Assembly: GCA_964593705.1 (NCBI GenBank)
Contig: CAZQIV010000050.1
Coordinates: 1 to 42,705, forward strand
DNA length: 42,705 nucleotides
Source: SABY01 sp964593705
GTDB taxonomy: Bacteria > Bacteroidota > Bacteroidia > Bacteroidales > 4484-276
Direction: 5' to 3'
Position 1 is the stretch's first letter. Every line of letters begins with the position of its first letter. The translations under genes and the position numbers were made by a program. The notes beneath the pieces were generated by a model. The model did no database searches and was not told the origin of the DNA. It worked only from the letters and a program-made list of their open reading frames with translations. Positions 22,077-30,970 of the stretch are shown here, in pieces.

Positions 22077-22269
22077 AAAATTTTTGGATTATTTATTTTG
22101 TATTCCTGATGTTTAAATCATGTTTCAGAAAGCATAGTATGTTGATATCTCTAATAACAAGAGTTATTTTCAAAAATCAAAGAAAGTGCCGGAAAGAAAT
22201 GGGTGAATAAAGATGCTCTTGTATAAACTTTAACTAATCGGGAAGTTTGGTCATATTTGTATGAGTGAA

Positions 22270-22482
22270 CTAATCCTTCTTGCCAAATGTTGTTTTCCCA
22301 AAACCAAAACCTCCAATGAAAGAAATTATAGCAATGACGATTTTAATTAATAAGTCTTCATTTGATTGTAAAAAAATAATCAGAAAGACAACAAAAACTA
22401 TCCCTATCAATAGGAGTAATAAATTATAACTTCGTTCACTTTTTCTGTCATGTGAGCTTAAGAATTTTGTATAATGAAGAAT
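22270..22482 (-). CDS. Possible small two-helix membrane protein with no ATG start
   Basis: One minus-strand frame, open from 22482 to a TAG at 22270-22272, encodes RKSERSYNLLLLLIGIVFVV, then FLIIFLQSNEDLLIKIVIAI, then ISFIGGFGFGKTTFGKKD. This makes two hydrophobic helices with a basic C-terminus, as in real small membrane proteins. No ATG or GTG lies upstream in frame. It overlaps the end of the 95-aa gene in another frame, so it may start at a rare codon by coupling, or a frameshift has removed its start. Function unknown. Confidence 0.4.
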   Translation of the reverse strand: MLHYTKFLSSHDRKSERSYNLLLLLIGIVFVVFLIIFLQSNEDLLIKIVIAIISFIGGFGFGKTTFGKKD

Positions 22483-22726
22483 CTATCGTTTTTTCAATTT
22501 TTTGATCTAAATAGAATTCAATATAATTAGAAAAATAATTAATAAAAACCTTTTTTTTCGAGTCAGATAATTTACTGAATACTTTTGTAAATATTTTGAT
22601 ATCCTTTCTAAATTCCTGATCTAATTCCTTAGCTGTAAGATTATTGTAATAATCTATATAATAATCCTGAACAAGATTGTCTTGCCATAATCTCAAAGCC
22701 CCTGATTGCGTTTCTTTGTTCACCAT
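22448..22726 (-). CDS. Hypothetical protein, about 92 aa
   Basis: This small helical, charged protein (ELDQEFRKDIKIFTKVFSKL, SDSKKKVFINYFSNYIEFYL) has no signal peptide or recognised motif. The ATG at 22726 (MVNKETQ) or 22735 may be the start. Its stop overlaps the frame of the possible small membrane protein downstream, which suggests a coupled pair. Confidence 0.5.
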   Translation of the reverse strand: MVNKETQSGALRLWQDNLVQDYYIDYYNNLTAKELDQEFRKDIKIFTKVFSKLSDSKKKVFINYFSNYIEFYLDQKIEKTIDSSLYKILKLT

Positions 22727-22842
22727 TTTCCTCACATTGTGTTTTTTTAGAAAGACAAATTAAATACAAAAAACGAATTTCAATTTATTTTGATACATTA
22801 ATATTTTTATAGTAATCCGTCCTGGGGATTATAAACTTGATT

Positions 22843-23030
22843 TTATTCAATCATAAATTCCTGCTCAAGGTAAAATTCCGTAGCATTCTTTCCCAGATAC
22901 ACCGAATATGTGCCGGGATACAACTTCCAACTATTGGTGTTAGTATCCCATTTTTGCAATTCGCTCAAGGGAATGTTTAATATAACCATGGAACTTGCAC
23001 CTGCATTAATATGTACTTTTCTGAAAAGTT
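22843..23030 (-). pseudogene. C-terminal remnant of a GH3 beta-glucosidase (Fn3-like domain)
   Basis: The minus-strand frame reads LFRKVHINAGASSMVILNIP, LSELQKWDTNTNSWKLYPG and TYSVYLGKNATEFYLEQEFM, then IE and a stop. That is the fibronectin-III-like domain closing GH3 glycosidases (V-G-S-S..., W, PG.Y.V.VG). Nothing else of the enzyme remains. The fragment starts where the RluA-like gene's conserved region ends, so a deletion has fused the two. Confidence 0.65.
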
Positions 23031-23711
23031 ACTTTCCATAAATAGCACAGAAAGCATCCTTTTGAATTCTTCACTCAATCCGGCTCTGATTACTACATTT
23101 TCTTTTGTATGAGGATGTTCAAAATTTACTTCGAGGGCGTGCAGCAGCATGGTGGTCATGTTATAGTTTTCTTTAAATAGTTTGTTTTGTTTGTTGCATC
23201 CATGTGGCCTGTCGCCAATAATTGGGTGGAGGATGTGGGCAAAATGGCGGCGTATCTGGTGCATCCTGCCTGTTTCGGGGCTGACTTCTACAAGAGAATA
23301 TCTTGAAGTGGGATGTTGCTGGGTTGGCAATTCTAACTCTCCCCGGGCAAGGGTAAGGTATTGTGTTACGGCTTCCTGCATAGCGCCGTTTTCTTTACGG
23401 AGCGGGTAATCGATGGTTCCTTCATTTTCAGTATAACCCCGGACAATGGCTAAATATGTTTTATGGATTTTACCGGTGGCAAACTTATGCTGAATCAGCG
23501 AATCGGTGGTTTTATCCAACGAGAACAGCAAAACCCCCGAGGTCTTCCGGTCCAGGCGGTGTGCCGGGTAAACATGTTGATCGATTTGATCGCGCAGCAT
23601 TTGCATTGCAAATTCGGTGGCATCGCTTGCAATACTGCTGCGGTGTACCAACAGGCCATGAGGTTTGTTGATGGCAATGAGCTGTTTATCGCGGTAAATG
23701 ATTTCGGGCAT
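22977..23711 (-). CDS. RluA-family pseudouridine synthase (TruC-like)
   Basis: The start MPEIIYRDKQLIAINKP at ATG 23711 is preferred. The catalytic motif YPAHRLDRKTSGVLLF contains the conserved Asp. IHKTYLAIVRG and ETGRMHQIRRHFAHI follow, and RHPIIGD-like HPIIGDRPHG completes the RluA signature. The size and lack of an S4 domain fit TruC (tRNA uridine 65). The last ~20 residues (after MLSVLF) run into the GH3 remnant and are probably not native, so the original C-terminus may have been lost. Confidence 0.85.
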   Translation of the reverse strand: MPEIIYRDKQLIAINKPHGLLVHRSSIASDATEFAMQMLRDQIDQHVYPAHRLDRKTSGVLLFSLDKTTDSLIQHKFATGKIHKTYLAIVRGYTENEGTIDYPLRKENGAMQEAVTQYLTLARGELELPTQQHPTSRYSLVEVSPETGRMHQIRRHFAHILHPIIGDRPHGCNKQNKLFKENYNMTTMLLHALEVNFEHPHTKENVVIRAGLSEEFKRMLSVLFMESNFSEKYILMQVQVPWLY

Positions 23712-23763
23712 ATTCATGTTTTTCAAGAGCAAAGATCAGTTTTTTATGCTTGCCATCAGATGC

Positions 23764-23791
23764 AAAAAAGGCGAACCACTGACGGTTCGCC
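23764..23791 (-). terminator. Intrinsic terminator downstream of yqeY
   Basis: GGCGAACC (23770-23777) pairs with GGTTCGCC (23784-23791). On the minus strand the stem is followed by a run of six T residues. It separates the yqeY transcript from the RluA-like gene. Confidence 0.85.
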
Positions 23792-23823
23792 TCATTGAGC
23801 AAAACTAAATCCCCCTTTAAATT

Positions 23824-24276
23824 TTATTGAAGAATACTTTTTATAATATTTGATATTGTCTTATTGTCGGCTTTGCCGGCCAGCCTTTTGGAAGCTGCTC
23901 CCATCACCTTTCCCATGTCCTTCATCTCTGTGGCACCGGTTTGTTCAACTATTTCTTTTACCACCACAGTTATTTCCTCTTCGCTCATTTGTTGTGGCAA
24001 ATAGGCCTCGATAATGCCGGCCTGGAACATTTCTTCTTCCAGCAAATCCTCACGGTTTTGTTCCTTGTAAATCTGTGCCGATTCCTTGCGTTGTTTTACA
24101 AGTCGTTGCAAAAGCTGCATTTCTAATGTTTCCGGTATCTCTCCCGAGCTCATATCCTTGCCTGTTTTAGCCAGCAGGAGGCTTGCCTTGATGGCTCTCA
24201 GCGCTTCAAGTTTGCGCTTGTCACGGGCTAACATGGCCTGTTTGATGTCGTTGTTGATTTTCTCTGATAGACTCAT
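23824..24276 (-). CDS. YqeY/GatB-domain protein
   Basis: This 150-aa helical protein has the YqeY layout: an N-terminal helical bundle (MSLSEKINNDIKQAMLARDK, EALRAIKASLLLA) and a GatB/YqeY C-terminal domain (IIEAYLPQQMSEEEI, DMGKVMGAASKRLAGKADNK). The domain helps amidotransferase GatB bind tRNA; the role of stand-alone YqeY proteins is not settled. It lies downstream of ftsZ on the same strand after a 265-bp repeat-filled gap, an arrangement frequent in this phylum. Confidence 0.9.
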   Translation of the reverse strand: MSLSEKINNDIKQAMLARDKRKLEALRAIKASLLLAKTGKDMSSGEIPETLEMQLLQRLVKQRKESAQIYKEQNREDLLEEEMFQAGIIEAYLPQQMSEEEITVVVKEIVEQTGATEMKDMGKVMGAASKRLAGKADNKTISNIIKSILQ

Positions 24277-24299
24277 AATTTTTACTATTTAAATGATAC

Positions 24300-24470
24300 T
24301 GAGAATCCCGAAAAATAGAAAATTTTCTCCAAAGGAGTCCTTCGGACAATTTTCGTAATTTTTCGAGCCCGCCTTGCCGCCAGTGCAGGCTTTTGTATAG
24401 GCGAGGCAAGGGATGTTGCAAATCCGGGATTCGTGAATCCTGGGCACGGGCGAAGCCCGGCACTGTGGAC
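24300..24470. repeat. Composite palindromic repeats between ftsZ and yqeY
   Basis: The gap holds GGAGTCCTTCGGAC (as at 13855), GC-rich GCCCGCCTTGCC/GGCGAGGCAAGG stems and CGGGC-GAA-GCCCG (24447-24459). No gene is supported; the minus-strand open frames here are repeat-derived. Confidence 0.6.
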
Positions 24471-24541
24471 TGAAGACTTCATTACAATTTACTGAAGAAC
24501 AAGCGATCCAACACGAAAAAATCCTGTCCATGTATTTATGA

Positions 24542-26158
24542 TCAATCCGGTTTATTGTGGATGTATGGGATGTCTTTAGTTTCCAGTTCAATATTTTTAT
24601 GCTCATCTTCGCCCAGTGTGTAGTGCGCCGCATTGGATTCGGATGAAGCCGCCACTTGTTTCAGTTCAATATTTTTTCTTACATAGGCCGGAATCTTTTC
24701 AAGTGATTCGATGTCCTTGTTTGCCTTGCCCGACATAAAACTGAATTCCAGCAGTTTTTTTCTTCGCTCTTCATTTTTCTTTTGCATTACTTGCGATTGC
24801 TCAACGCCCTGTTTTACATTATCTGTTTCAAGCGAACCCACGGTATGTTTGATGCGAAGATTGCCCTTGGTTTTATTGGTGGTGGAAAGGGGCTCATTTT
24901 TCGCGATTCCCTCTTGCACCGGAGTCCTAAGATCGGGGCGTTTCATTTCACTTTCAGGTTGATCGAAAAGTGATGGAAGTGGCTGTTTGCTTTCCTTTTT
25001 ATCAGTTATATTTTCGGTTCGTGTGCTATTGCCATCCTTTTTTACCAGTTGAATTTCTGAAATGCTCTCATCAACATGTTCTGATTCTCTTATTTCAGGC
25101 TCGTACGGCGTACTTTGTTTTTCGTTGGGAAGCGCATCACCAAGAGCATAAACAGTTTTCTTTTTTTCTTTGTTGAGGGTGGTTTCTTCTATGTCTTCCG
25201 GCGACATAAATCCTGTTGCAATCAATGTGATACTGATTTTGGCGCCTAAAGATTCATCAAAACCGTTGCCCCAGATCACTTCGGCACTTTGGCCGGCTTC
25301 GTTTTGGATATAATCGGTTATTTCGGTAACTTCATCAAAGGTAATTTCCTCGGAACCCGATGAGATATATAGCAAAATATCGCTGGCGCCTGTAATTTTG
25401 TTATCGTTGAGTAAGGGTGATGCCAGGGCTTCTCGCACAGCAATTTTTGCCCGGTCTTCACCTTCGGCAGTTGCCGATCCCATGATGGCTGTACCGCTGT
25501 CTTTCATTACAGTTTTCACATCTTCAAAGTCCACATTGATGTAACCCGTTACTGTTATGATTTCTGCAATGCCTTTGGATGCTATGGTCAGAATATCATC
25601 AGCTCTGGCAAAAGCTTCTGATAGTTTGAGGTTTCCATGAATTTCCCTTAATTTTTCGTTACTTATAATGAGCAGGGTATCCACCTGCTTTTTCAGTTCT
25701 TCAATTCCTTTTTCTGCCTGTAAGCGCCTTTTACGGCCTTCGAACGAGAAGGGAAGTGTAACGATGGCCACCGTTAGAATATCCATTTCGCGGGCCATTT
25801 GAGCAATTACAGGCGCTGCGCCCGTACCTGTTCCACCACCCATTCCGGCGGTAATGAACAGCATTTTGGTGTTGCTCTCCAAAATGGCTTTAATATCCTC
25901 AATGTTTTCTTCGGCTGATTTGCGGCCAACTTCAGGAATGGCTCCGGCGCCAAGACCTTTGTTGCCAAGTTGAATTTTGTTTGGTATCGGGCTTATGTCC
26001 ATCGCCTGCGAATCGGTGTTGCATATTATAAAGTCAACACCTTTAATACCCTGCTGGTACATGTGAGATACGGCATTGCTGCCTCCGCCTCCAACGCCCA
26101 GTACTTTAATGATTGATGCACGCTGCTTGGGGGCATCAAATTCTAGCATGTCAGTCAT
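24542..26158 (-). CDS. Cell division protein FtsZ
   Basis: FtsZ is the tubulin-like GTPase that polymerises into the Z ring. The GTP-binding loop GMGGGTGTGAAP, the N-terminal VLGVGGGGSNAV and the T7 loop NVDFEDVKTVM are intact. After the globular core (about residue 330) comes a ~150-residue acidic/charged linker, then the binding peptide IPAYVRKN, which docks to FtsA. A further ~40 residues follow, as usual in Bacteroidota. Length 538 aa. Stop codon TGA. Confidence 0.98.
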   Translation of the reverse strand: MTDMLEFDAPKQRASIIKVLGVGGGGSNAVSHMYQQGIKGVDFIICNTDSQAMDISPIPNKIQLGNKGLGAGAIPEVGRKSAEENIEDIKAILESNTKMLFITAGMGGGTGTGAAPVIAQMAREMDILTVAIVTLPFSFEGRKRRLQAEKGIEELKKQVDTLLIISNEKLREIHGNLKLSEAFARADDILTIASKGIAEIITVTGYINVDFEDVKTVMKDSGTAIMGSATAEGEDRAKIAVREALASPLLNDNKITGASDILLYISSGSEEITFDEVTEITDYIQNEAGQSAEVIWGNGFDESLGAKISITLIATGFMSPEDIEETTLNKEKKKTVYALGDALPNEKQSTPYEPEIRESEHVDESISEIQLVKKDGNSTRTENITDKKESKQPLPSLFDQPESEMKRPDLRTPVQEGIAKNEPLSTTNKTKGNLRIKHTVGSLETDNVKQGVEQSQVMQKKNEERRKKLLEFSFMSGKANKDIESLEKIPAYVRKNIELKQVAASSESNAAHYTLGEDEHKNIELETKDIPYIHNKPD

Positions 26159-26211
26159 AGTTTTGCTCCTTTTTTCTGTTGTTATTATTTGATTTTTAAA
26201 ATATTTACTTT

Positions 26212-26298
26212 TTAGAGCCAGTCTTTTTAGTAATTTTTCCCGCAGACTTCGCTGATTAGCGCAGATTTTATCTGCGCTAATCAGCGAAGTCTGCGGGA
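26212..26298. repeat. Palindromic repeat of the TTTCCCGCAGA family between ftsA and ftsZ
   Basis: Arms 26238-26266 and 26270-26298 form a perfect 29-bp inverted repeat with a 3-nt loop. The 35 bp from TTAGAGCCAGT to CCCGCAGA at the left also occur at 40473-40507 with two differences, and an inverted copy ends near 14023. The element lies in the 207-bp gap inside the division operon. It could weaken or tune read-through into ftsZ. Confidence 0.75.
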
Positions 26299-26365
26299 GT
26301 TTTTTTTTATTATTTATTGAAAAAAGACGACTTTATTGACGGGCACTATATAGAGTGCTTTGAAA

Positions 26366-27661
26366 TTATTCAGGATCATCCTCAAAAAATTCCTGGATTT
26401 TCTTTAGAAAACTTCCCTGCCTTTTGGGCTTTTGCTCTGTTTTTTTCTTTTTACGCTTGTCATCGGTTTTTTCTCCCGATTGTTTTTCTTCACGAACCTG
26501 GTTTTTTTCAAAACGATCAAGGCCTTCAATTACCAAACCTATACCGGTGGCATACATCGGGCTTCCCATTTCATCGGGGGTATTCGGGTCGAGATGCTCA
26601 TTTGGAAATCCGATTCTTGTGTCCATGCCCGTCATAAATTCGGTAAGTTGGGCAATATGCCTGAGCAATGCACCACCACCTGTAAGTACGATGCCGGCGA
26701 TGAGTTTCTTCTCAAAACCCGAATTTTTTATTTCATAATAAATGTGCTCGATAATTTCTTCCATCCTGGCCTGAATAATACTGGCAAGATTTTTCAGGCT
26801 GATTTCCTTGGGAGGCCTGCCACGCAATCCCGGGATGGCAACAATTTCTTCATCTTTGTTTTCGTTGGCCAGTGCCGAACCGAATTTTACCTTCAATTCT
26901 TCGGCATGTTTGCGAATAATGCTACAGCCTTCTTTCACGTCTTCGGTTAAAATATCGCCACCCAACGGAATAACTGCCGTGTGCCTTATGATACCATCCT
27001 GGAAAATGGCCAGGTCGGTAGTGCCGCCGCCAATGTCAACCAACACTACCCCGGCCTCTTTTTCTTCGGCGCTCAGCACGGCGTTTGACGATGCAATAGG
27101 TTCGAGGATGAGATCCACCACCTCAAGCCCGGCTTTTTTTACACATTTGTAAATGTTTTTTGCCGCTGTGGTTTGCCCGATAATAATATGAAAATTTGCT
27201 TCGAGCGAATTGCCCAACATACCGATGGGATAGCGTATTCCCTGCTCATTATCGATGATGTACTCCTGCGGAATTACATCAATAATTTCATCTCCCGGAC
27301 TCATGTTGAGGTTGTACATGCTGTTGAGCAGGCTGTCGATGTCCTTCTGGCTTATTTCATCTTCGTTATTTTGGCGAATAAGGCTGCCGCGATGTTGCAG
27401 ACTCCTGATATGTTGCCCTGCAATACCCACGTTAACATATTTAATTTCTGCATCCGATTTTTGCTCGGCTTCATCCACAGCCTTTCGGATGGACTGGACG
27501 GTGTTTTCGATATTTGAAACCACGCCGCGCTTCACGCCAATCGATTCGGTTTTACCATATCCAAGAATCTCAATTTTTCCATGGTCGGTTCGTCGGCCAA
27601 CAATTGCAGCTATTTTGGTTGACCCGATATCGAGACCTACAATAATATTAGTTGATTCCAT
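26366..27661 (-). CDS. Cell division protein FtsA
   Basis: This actin-like ATPase tethers FtsZ to the membrane. Phosphate and nucleotide motifs are visible: VGLDIGSTKIAAIVG at the N-terminus, VVLVDIGGGTTDLAIF and GIVLTGGGALLRHIAQL. The 1C-type interdomain follows VNVGIAGQHI. The C-terminus is a Lys-rich linker (KRKKKKTEQKPKRQ) and an amphipathic helix, GSFLKKIQEFFEDDPE, the membrane anchor. 431 aa. The stop of ftsQ is 6 nt upstream. Confidence 0.97.
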   Translation of the reverse strand: MESTNIIVGLDIGSTKIAAIVGRRTDHGKIEILGYGKTESIGVKRGVVSNIENTVQSIRKAVDEAEQKSDAEIKYVNVGIAGQHIRSLQHRGSLIRQNNEDEISQKDIDSLLNSMYNLNMSPGDEIIDVIPQEYIIDNEQGIRYPIGMLGNSLEANFHIIIGQTTAAKNIYKCVKKAGLEVVDLILEPIASSNAVLSAEEKEAGVVLVDIGGGTTDLAIFQDGIIRHTAVIPLGGDILTEDVKEGCSIIRKHAEELKVKFGSALANENKDEEIVAIPGLRGRPPKEISLKNLASIIQARMEEIIEHIYYEIKNSGFEKKLIAGIVLTGGGALLRHIAQLTEFMTGMDTRIGFPNEHLDPNTPDEMGSPMYATGIGLVIEGLDRFEKNQVREEKQSGEKTDDKRKKKKTEQKPKRQGSFLKKIQEFFEDDPE

Positions 27662-27667
27662 ATTTAA

Positions 27668-28450
27668 TTACTTTTTACAGACTACCTGGTTAGTAAATTT
27701 TAGATTGATCGAAGTAAAATTATCTTTCATCTTAGGTAAACCTTCACGGTAAAAGGCCATGAGATTATTCAATTTTTGTTGCAATGCATCAACGTTACCA
27801 ACAATAATATAATGTTCGCCATCAGAAGGAACAAGTTCAAGTTCGCCTTGATTGTTTACATAAATCTGTTCGATGAATTTGTTTAGATATTCATGTTGTT
27901 TGAGCATTTTCGATAAATGATATACCGAAGAAAGCATACTTTGAGTTGATGTTGAAGCATCCACATTATCATATCCGGAAGCTTTAATTGCTGAATAATC
28001 TTCGCTGATGTTTCCGCTTGCCACCATCACGAAAGGAGTATAATTTCTACTAAATGGCAATACTTCACCATTTTCGCTAAGGTAAAAGCTCTTGTTGTTT
28101 TTGTTGATGATTCTTACCAGGGCAAAATGCCGTTCGATATCAATTTGAATTTGGCCGTTTAGCGATTTAAATACATGTACATTTTTAATGTATGGGTTTT
28201 CGCCCAGGGTTCTGCTAATGCTGCTTGTGTTGATGCTGTCCAATAGTTGCCCTTCAAGTGAATTACATTGTTTGATAATGATTTGTTCAATATCTTCCTT
28301 ATTAATAAAACCATTGGTTTGTTTATCGGTAAAATTGAAATTTACACCGGTGCATGTTACATGCTTTTGGTCTTTTACAGCAAAACTTAACAGCAGTATG
28401 ATCCCGCTAAAAAGGATAAGCCAAACTGATATGTGAATTATTTTTTTCAT
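27668..28450 (-). CDS. Cell division protein FtsQ (divergent)
   Basis: This 260-aa protein has an N-terminal transmembrane helix (IIHISVWLILFSGIILLLSFAV). A POTRA-like region (FINKEDIEQIIIKQ, ISRTLGENPYIKNVHVFKSL) and a beta domain (IQIDIERHFALVRIINKNNK) follow, matching the FtsQ layout. Sequence conservation is low, as usual, and the call relies on position between murC and ftsA. Its start overlaps the murC stop by 4 nt. Confidence 0.9.
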   Translation of the reverse strand: MKKIIHISVWLILFSGIILLLSFAVKDQKHVTCTGVNFNFTDKQTNGFINKEDIEQIIIKQCNSLEGQLLDSINTSSISRTLGENPYIKNVHVFKSLNGQIQIDIERHFALVRIINKNNKSFYLSENGEVLPFSRNYTPFVMVASGNISEDYSAIKASGYDNVDASTSTQSMLSSVYHLSKMLKQHEYLNKFIEQIYVNNQGELELVPSDGEHYIIVGNVDALQQKLNNLMAFYREGLPKMKDNFTSINLKFTNQVVCKK

Positions 28451-29841
28451 GATTGTTGTTGTTTTTTATATTTTTTTTCAAGGATTTCTCTAATCGGAAC
28501 AATTAACCTGTCGATGTCGCCGGCGCCAATGGTAAGGAGAATTTCAAAATTTCCATTTTTAATAATGCCGGGCAATTCCTCTTTGTTAATTAATAATTTG
28601 TTGGTGTGTTTGATTTTTTGAAATATAAGATTTGAATTTACATTTTCGATGGGTAATTCTCGTGCCGGATAAATATCAAGCAGTAAAATTTCATCCAATA
28701 ATGCAAGGCTTTCGGCGAAGCCATCTGCAAAATCGCGGGTACGGGAATAGAGATGGGGTTGGAAAATACCTGTGATCTTTCTGCCCGGATAAACCGACTT
28801 AACTGATGCTATCAGTGCCTTGATCTCTTCGGGATGATGTGCATAATCATCAATATAAATAACATTTTCAGAAACAAACCTGCGCTGGAAGCGGCGATAA
28901 ACACCCTCGAAACTTAAAAGCCCATCCCTGATCTCGGTTTCAGATACTCCTGCTTTTATGGCCATAAAAGCTGCGGCAACAGCATTTTCGACATTGAACA
29001 AACCCAGGGCTTTCATCTCTAATCCTTTAATTTCGGCATCAGGAGTTAACAAGTCGAAAACCATGCGATGATTATCGATCTTAATATTCCCGGCAAATAC
29101 ATCGGCTTGCTTATCATTGAGCGAGTACGAATAGATTCCCTTAGTTTTTAATGTTGAAGTGTTGATGTCTGCACCATATTTTACAAGCAATACTCCATTT
29201 TCTGATACATTTCCTGCAAAAGCATTGAAGGATTGTACAAGCGAATTTTTATCACCATACACATCAAGATGGTCGGCATCGGCCGAGGTAATAACAGCAA
29301 AACAGGGGTGGAGTTTCAGGAACGATCTGTCGAATTCATCGGCCTCCGTTACCATAAAGCTTGTATTTTCCCTGTAAAGGAAATTGGTTTTGTAATTGGC
29401 CGGGATTCCTCCAAGAATGGCTGTACAACCAACTCCGGAGCCATAGAGTAAGTGTGCCATCATGCACGAAACACTTGTTTTTCCATGTGTCCCGGCAACC
29501 GCGATGGTTTTGTATTGTTTGGTAATTTCGCCCAGAACTTCTGCACGTTTCATAATTTTAAATCCTTTGGCACGGAAATACATTAAAAATCCATTATCCT
29601 CTTTTACTGCCGGAGTAAAAATAATCAGCGTTTTTCGAGGATTTGAAAATGAAGCATCAGTAAATGATAGCTTATCCTCGAATGTGATTTTAATGCCTTC
29701 GCTTTCGAGTTGCGCCGTGAGCGCTGTCGGTGTACGGTCGTATCCTGCTACTATTTTGCCGCTTCGCACAAAGTAACGGGCAAGTGCCGAAACACCAATT
29801 CCGCCAATGCCGATCATAAATATGTGCGAAAAGTTATTCAT
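28447..29841 (-). CDS. UDP-N-acetylmuramate--L-alanine ligase (MurC)
   Basis: MurC adds L-Ala to UDP-MurNAc, the first amino acid of the peptidoglycan stem. N-terminal MIGIGGIGVSALARYF binds UDP. The ATP loop is VAGTHGKTSVSCMM. ADEFDRSFLKLHP and DDYAHHPEEIKALI are conserved Mur-ligase motifs. 464 aa, usual length. It overlaps murG by 8 nt. Confidence 0.97.
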   Translation of the reverse strand: MNNFSHIFMIGIGGIGVSALARYFVRSGKIVAGYDRTPTALTAQLESEGIKITFEDKLSFTDASFSNPRKTLIIFTPAVKEDNGFLMYFRAKGFKIMKRAEVLGEITKQYKTIAVAGTHGKTSVSCMMAHLLYGSGVGCTAILGGIPANYKTNFLYRENTSFMVTEADEFDRSFLKLHPCFAVITSADADHLDVYGDKNSLVQSFNAFAGNVSENGVLLVKYGADINTSTLKTKGIYSYSLNDKQADVFAGNIKIDNHRMVFDLLTPDAEIKGLEMKALGLFNVENAVAAAFMAIKAGVSETEIRDGLLSFEGVYRRFQRRFVSENVIYIDDYAHHPEEIKALIASVKSVYPGRKITGIFQPHLYSRTRDFADGFAESLALLDEILLLDIYPARELPIENVNSNLIFQKIKHTNKLLINKEELPGIIKNGNFEILLTIGAGDIDRLIVPIREILEKKYKKQQQS

Positions 29842-30970
29842 TGTTTTTACCTGTGTTAATCATTTTTAGTACTTCACCGGCAATTATTTCGGCTGAGTTT
29901 GTTAGAGCGAGTTTTTTTATGTTTTCCGAAAGTGTTGTCCTTTTTTCGTTGTTGCCCAGTATTTCGATGGCCAACATACCAAGTTTTGCTTTGGCTTGCG
30001 AATTCACCAAATGAATCCCTGCTTCATGTCTTTCCAAGACCTGTGCATTATGTGTCTGGTGATCTTCGGCAGCCGTTGGCAGTGGTACGAAAATGCTGGG
30101 CAGCCCCACGGCACTCAACTCGGAGATTGCAATGGCGCCAGCCCTCGAAATTACCAGATCGGCAGCAGCATAAGCAAGGTCCATTTTGCTTATAAAAGCT
30201 TTTACCTTAATCAGTTTTTTCTTGTTCCCGTTTAACTTTTCGAGTATGGATTTATTGGCTTGTTTTTCATACATTTTTCCGGTTTGCCATATCAATTGTA
30301 TGTTTTTCATGGCAAAAAGTTCCAGGCTATTATCCACAGCCTCATTTATCGACAGCGCTCCCTGGCTTCCTCCTACTATCAGAATTACCGGTTTGTTTTT
30401 GTTCAGTTCAAAGTATTCTAATGCGTATTCTTTCTTGCCTTCAATTTCGATAATATGTTGCCGGATGGGGTTTCCTGTAATAATTATTTTTTCTTTAGGG
30501 AAATATTTTTCCATCCCCGGATAGGCAACACAAATTTTCTCTGCATAATTTGCAAGTAATTTATTGGTCATTCCCGGAAACGAATTTTGTTCCTGCAAGA
30601 GTAATGGTATTTTTTTTCTTGCGGCCATTTTTCCTGTTGGGCCGCTGGCATATCCACCCACGCCAACCACGGCATCAGGTTTAAACGACCGGATTATCAT
30701 GCCGGCTTTCACCAGGCTGAACAGGAGTTTAAAAGGGAACAACAGATTTTTCAACGAGAGGCTACGTTGAAATCCGCTAATCCACAAACCAACAATAGGG
30801 AAACCGGCCATAGGTACCTTTTCCATTTCCATTCGCCCCTTGGCGCCAACGAAAAGGATATCGATGTCATCATCGATCCTTATCAGCGACTCGGCTATGG
30901 CAATGGCCGGAAATACATGGCCACCGGTTCCCCCACCTGAGATTAATATTTTAAATTTAGGCTGTTGCAT
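29834..30970 (-). CDS. UDP-GlcNAc:lipid I N-acetylglucosaminyltransferase (MurG)
   Basis: MurG converts lipid I to lipid II at the inner membrane face. ISGGGTGGHVFPAIAIAE (N-domain glycine loop), LQEQNSFPGMTNKLL and VGGSQGALSINEA (C-domain) are characteristic. The start ATG 30970 (378 aa) is preferred; the upstream extension to 31024 runs into ftsW coding sequence. It overlaps ftsW by 14 nt. Confidence 0.97.
   Translation of the reverse strand: MQQPKFKILISGGGTGGHVFPAIAIAESLIRIDDDIDILFVGAKGRMEMEKVPMAGFPIVGLWISGFQRSLSLKNLLFPFKLLFSLVKAGMIIRSFKPDAVVGVGGYASGPTGKMAARKKIPLLLQEQNSFPGMTNKLLANYAEKICVAYPGMEKYFPKEKIIITGNPIRQHIIEIEGKKEYALEYFELNKNKPVILIVGGSQGALSINEAVDNSLELFAMKNIQLIWQTGKMYEKQANKSILEKLNGNKKKLIKVKAFISKMDLAYAAADLVISRAGAIAISELSAVGLPSIFVPLPTAAEDHQTHNAQVLERHEAGIHLVNSQAKAKLGMLAIEILGNNEKRTTLSENIKKLALTNSAEIIAGEVLKMINTGKNNE

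Noticed and set aside
24221..24633. Minus-strand open frames between yqeY and ftsZ
   Set aside because: They span composite repeats and the ftsZ 3' end in another frame.
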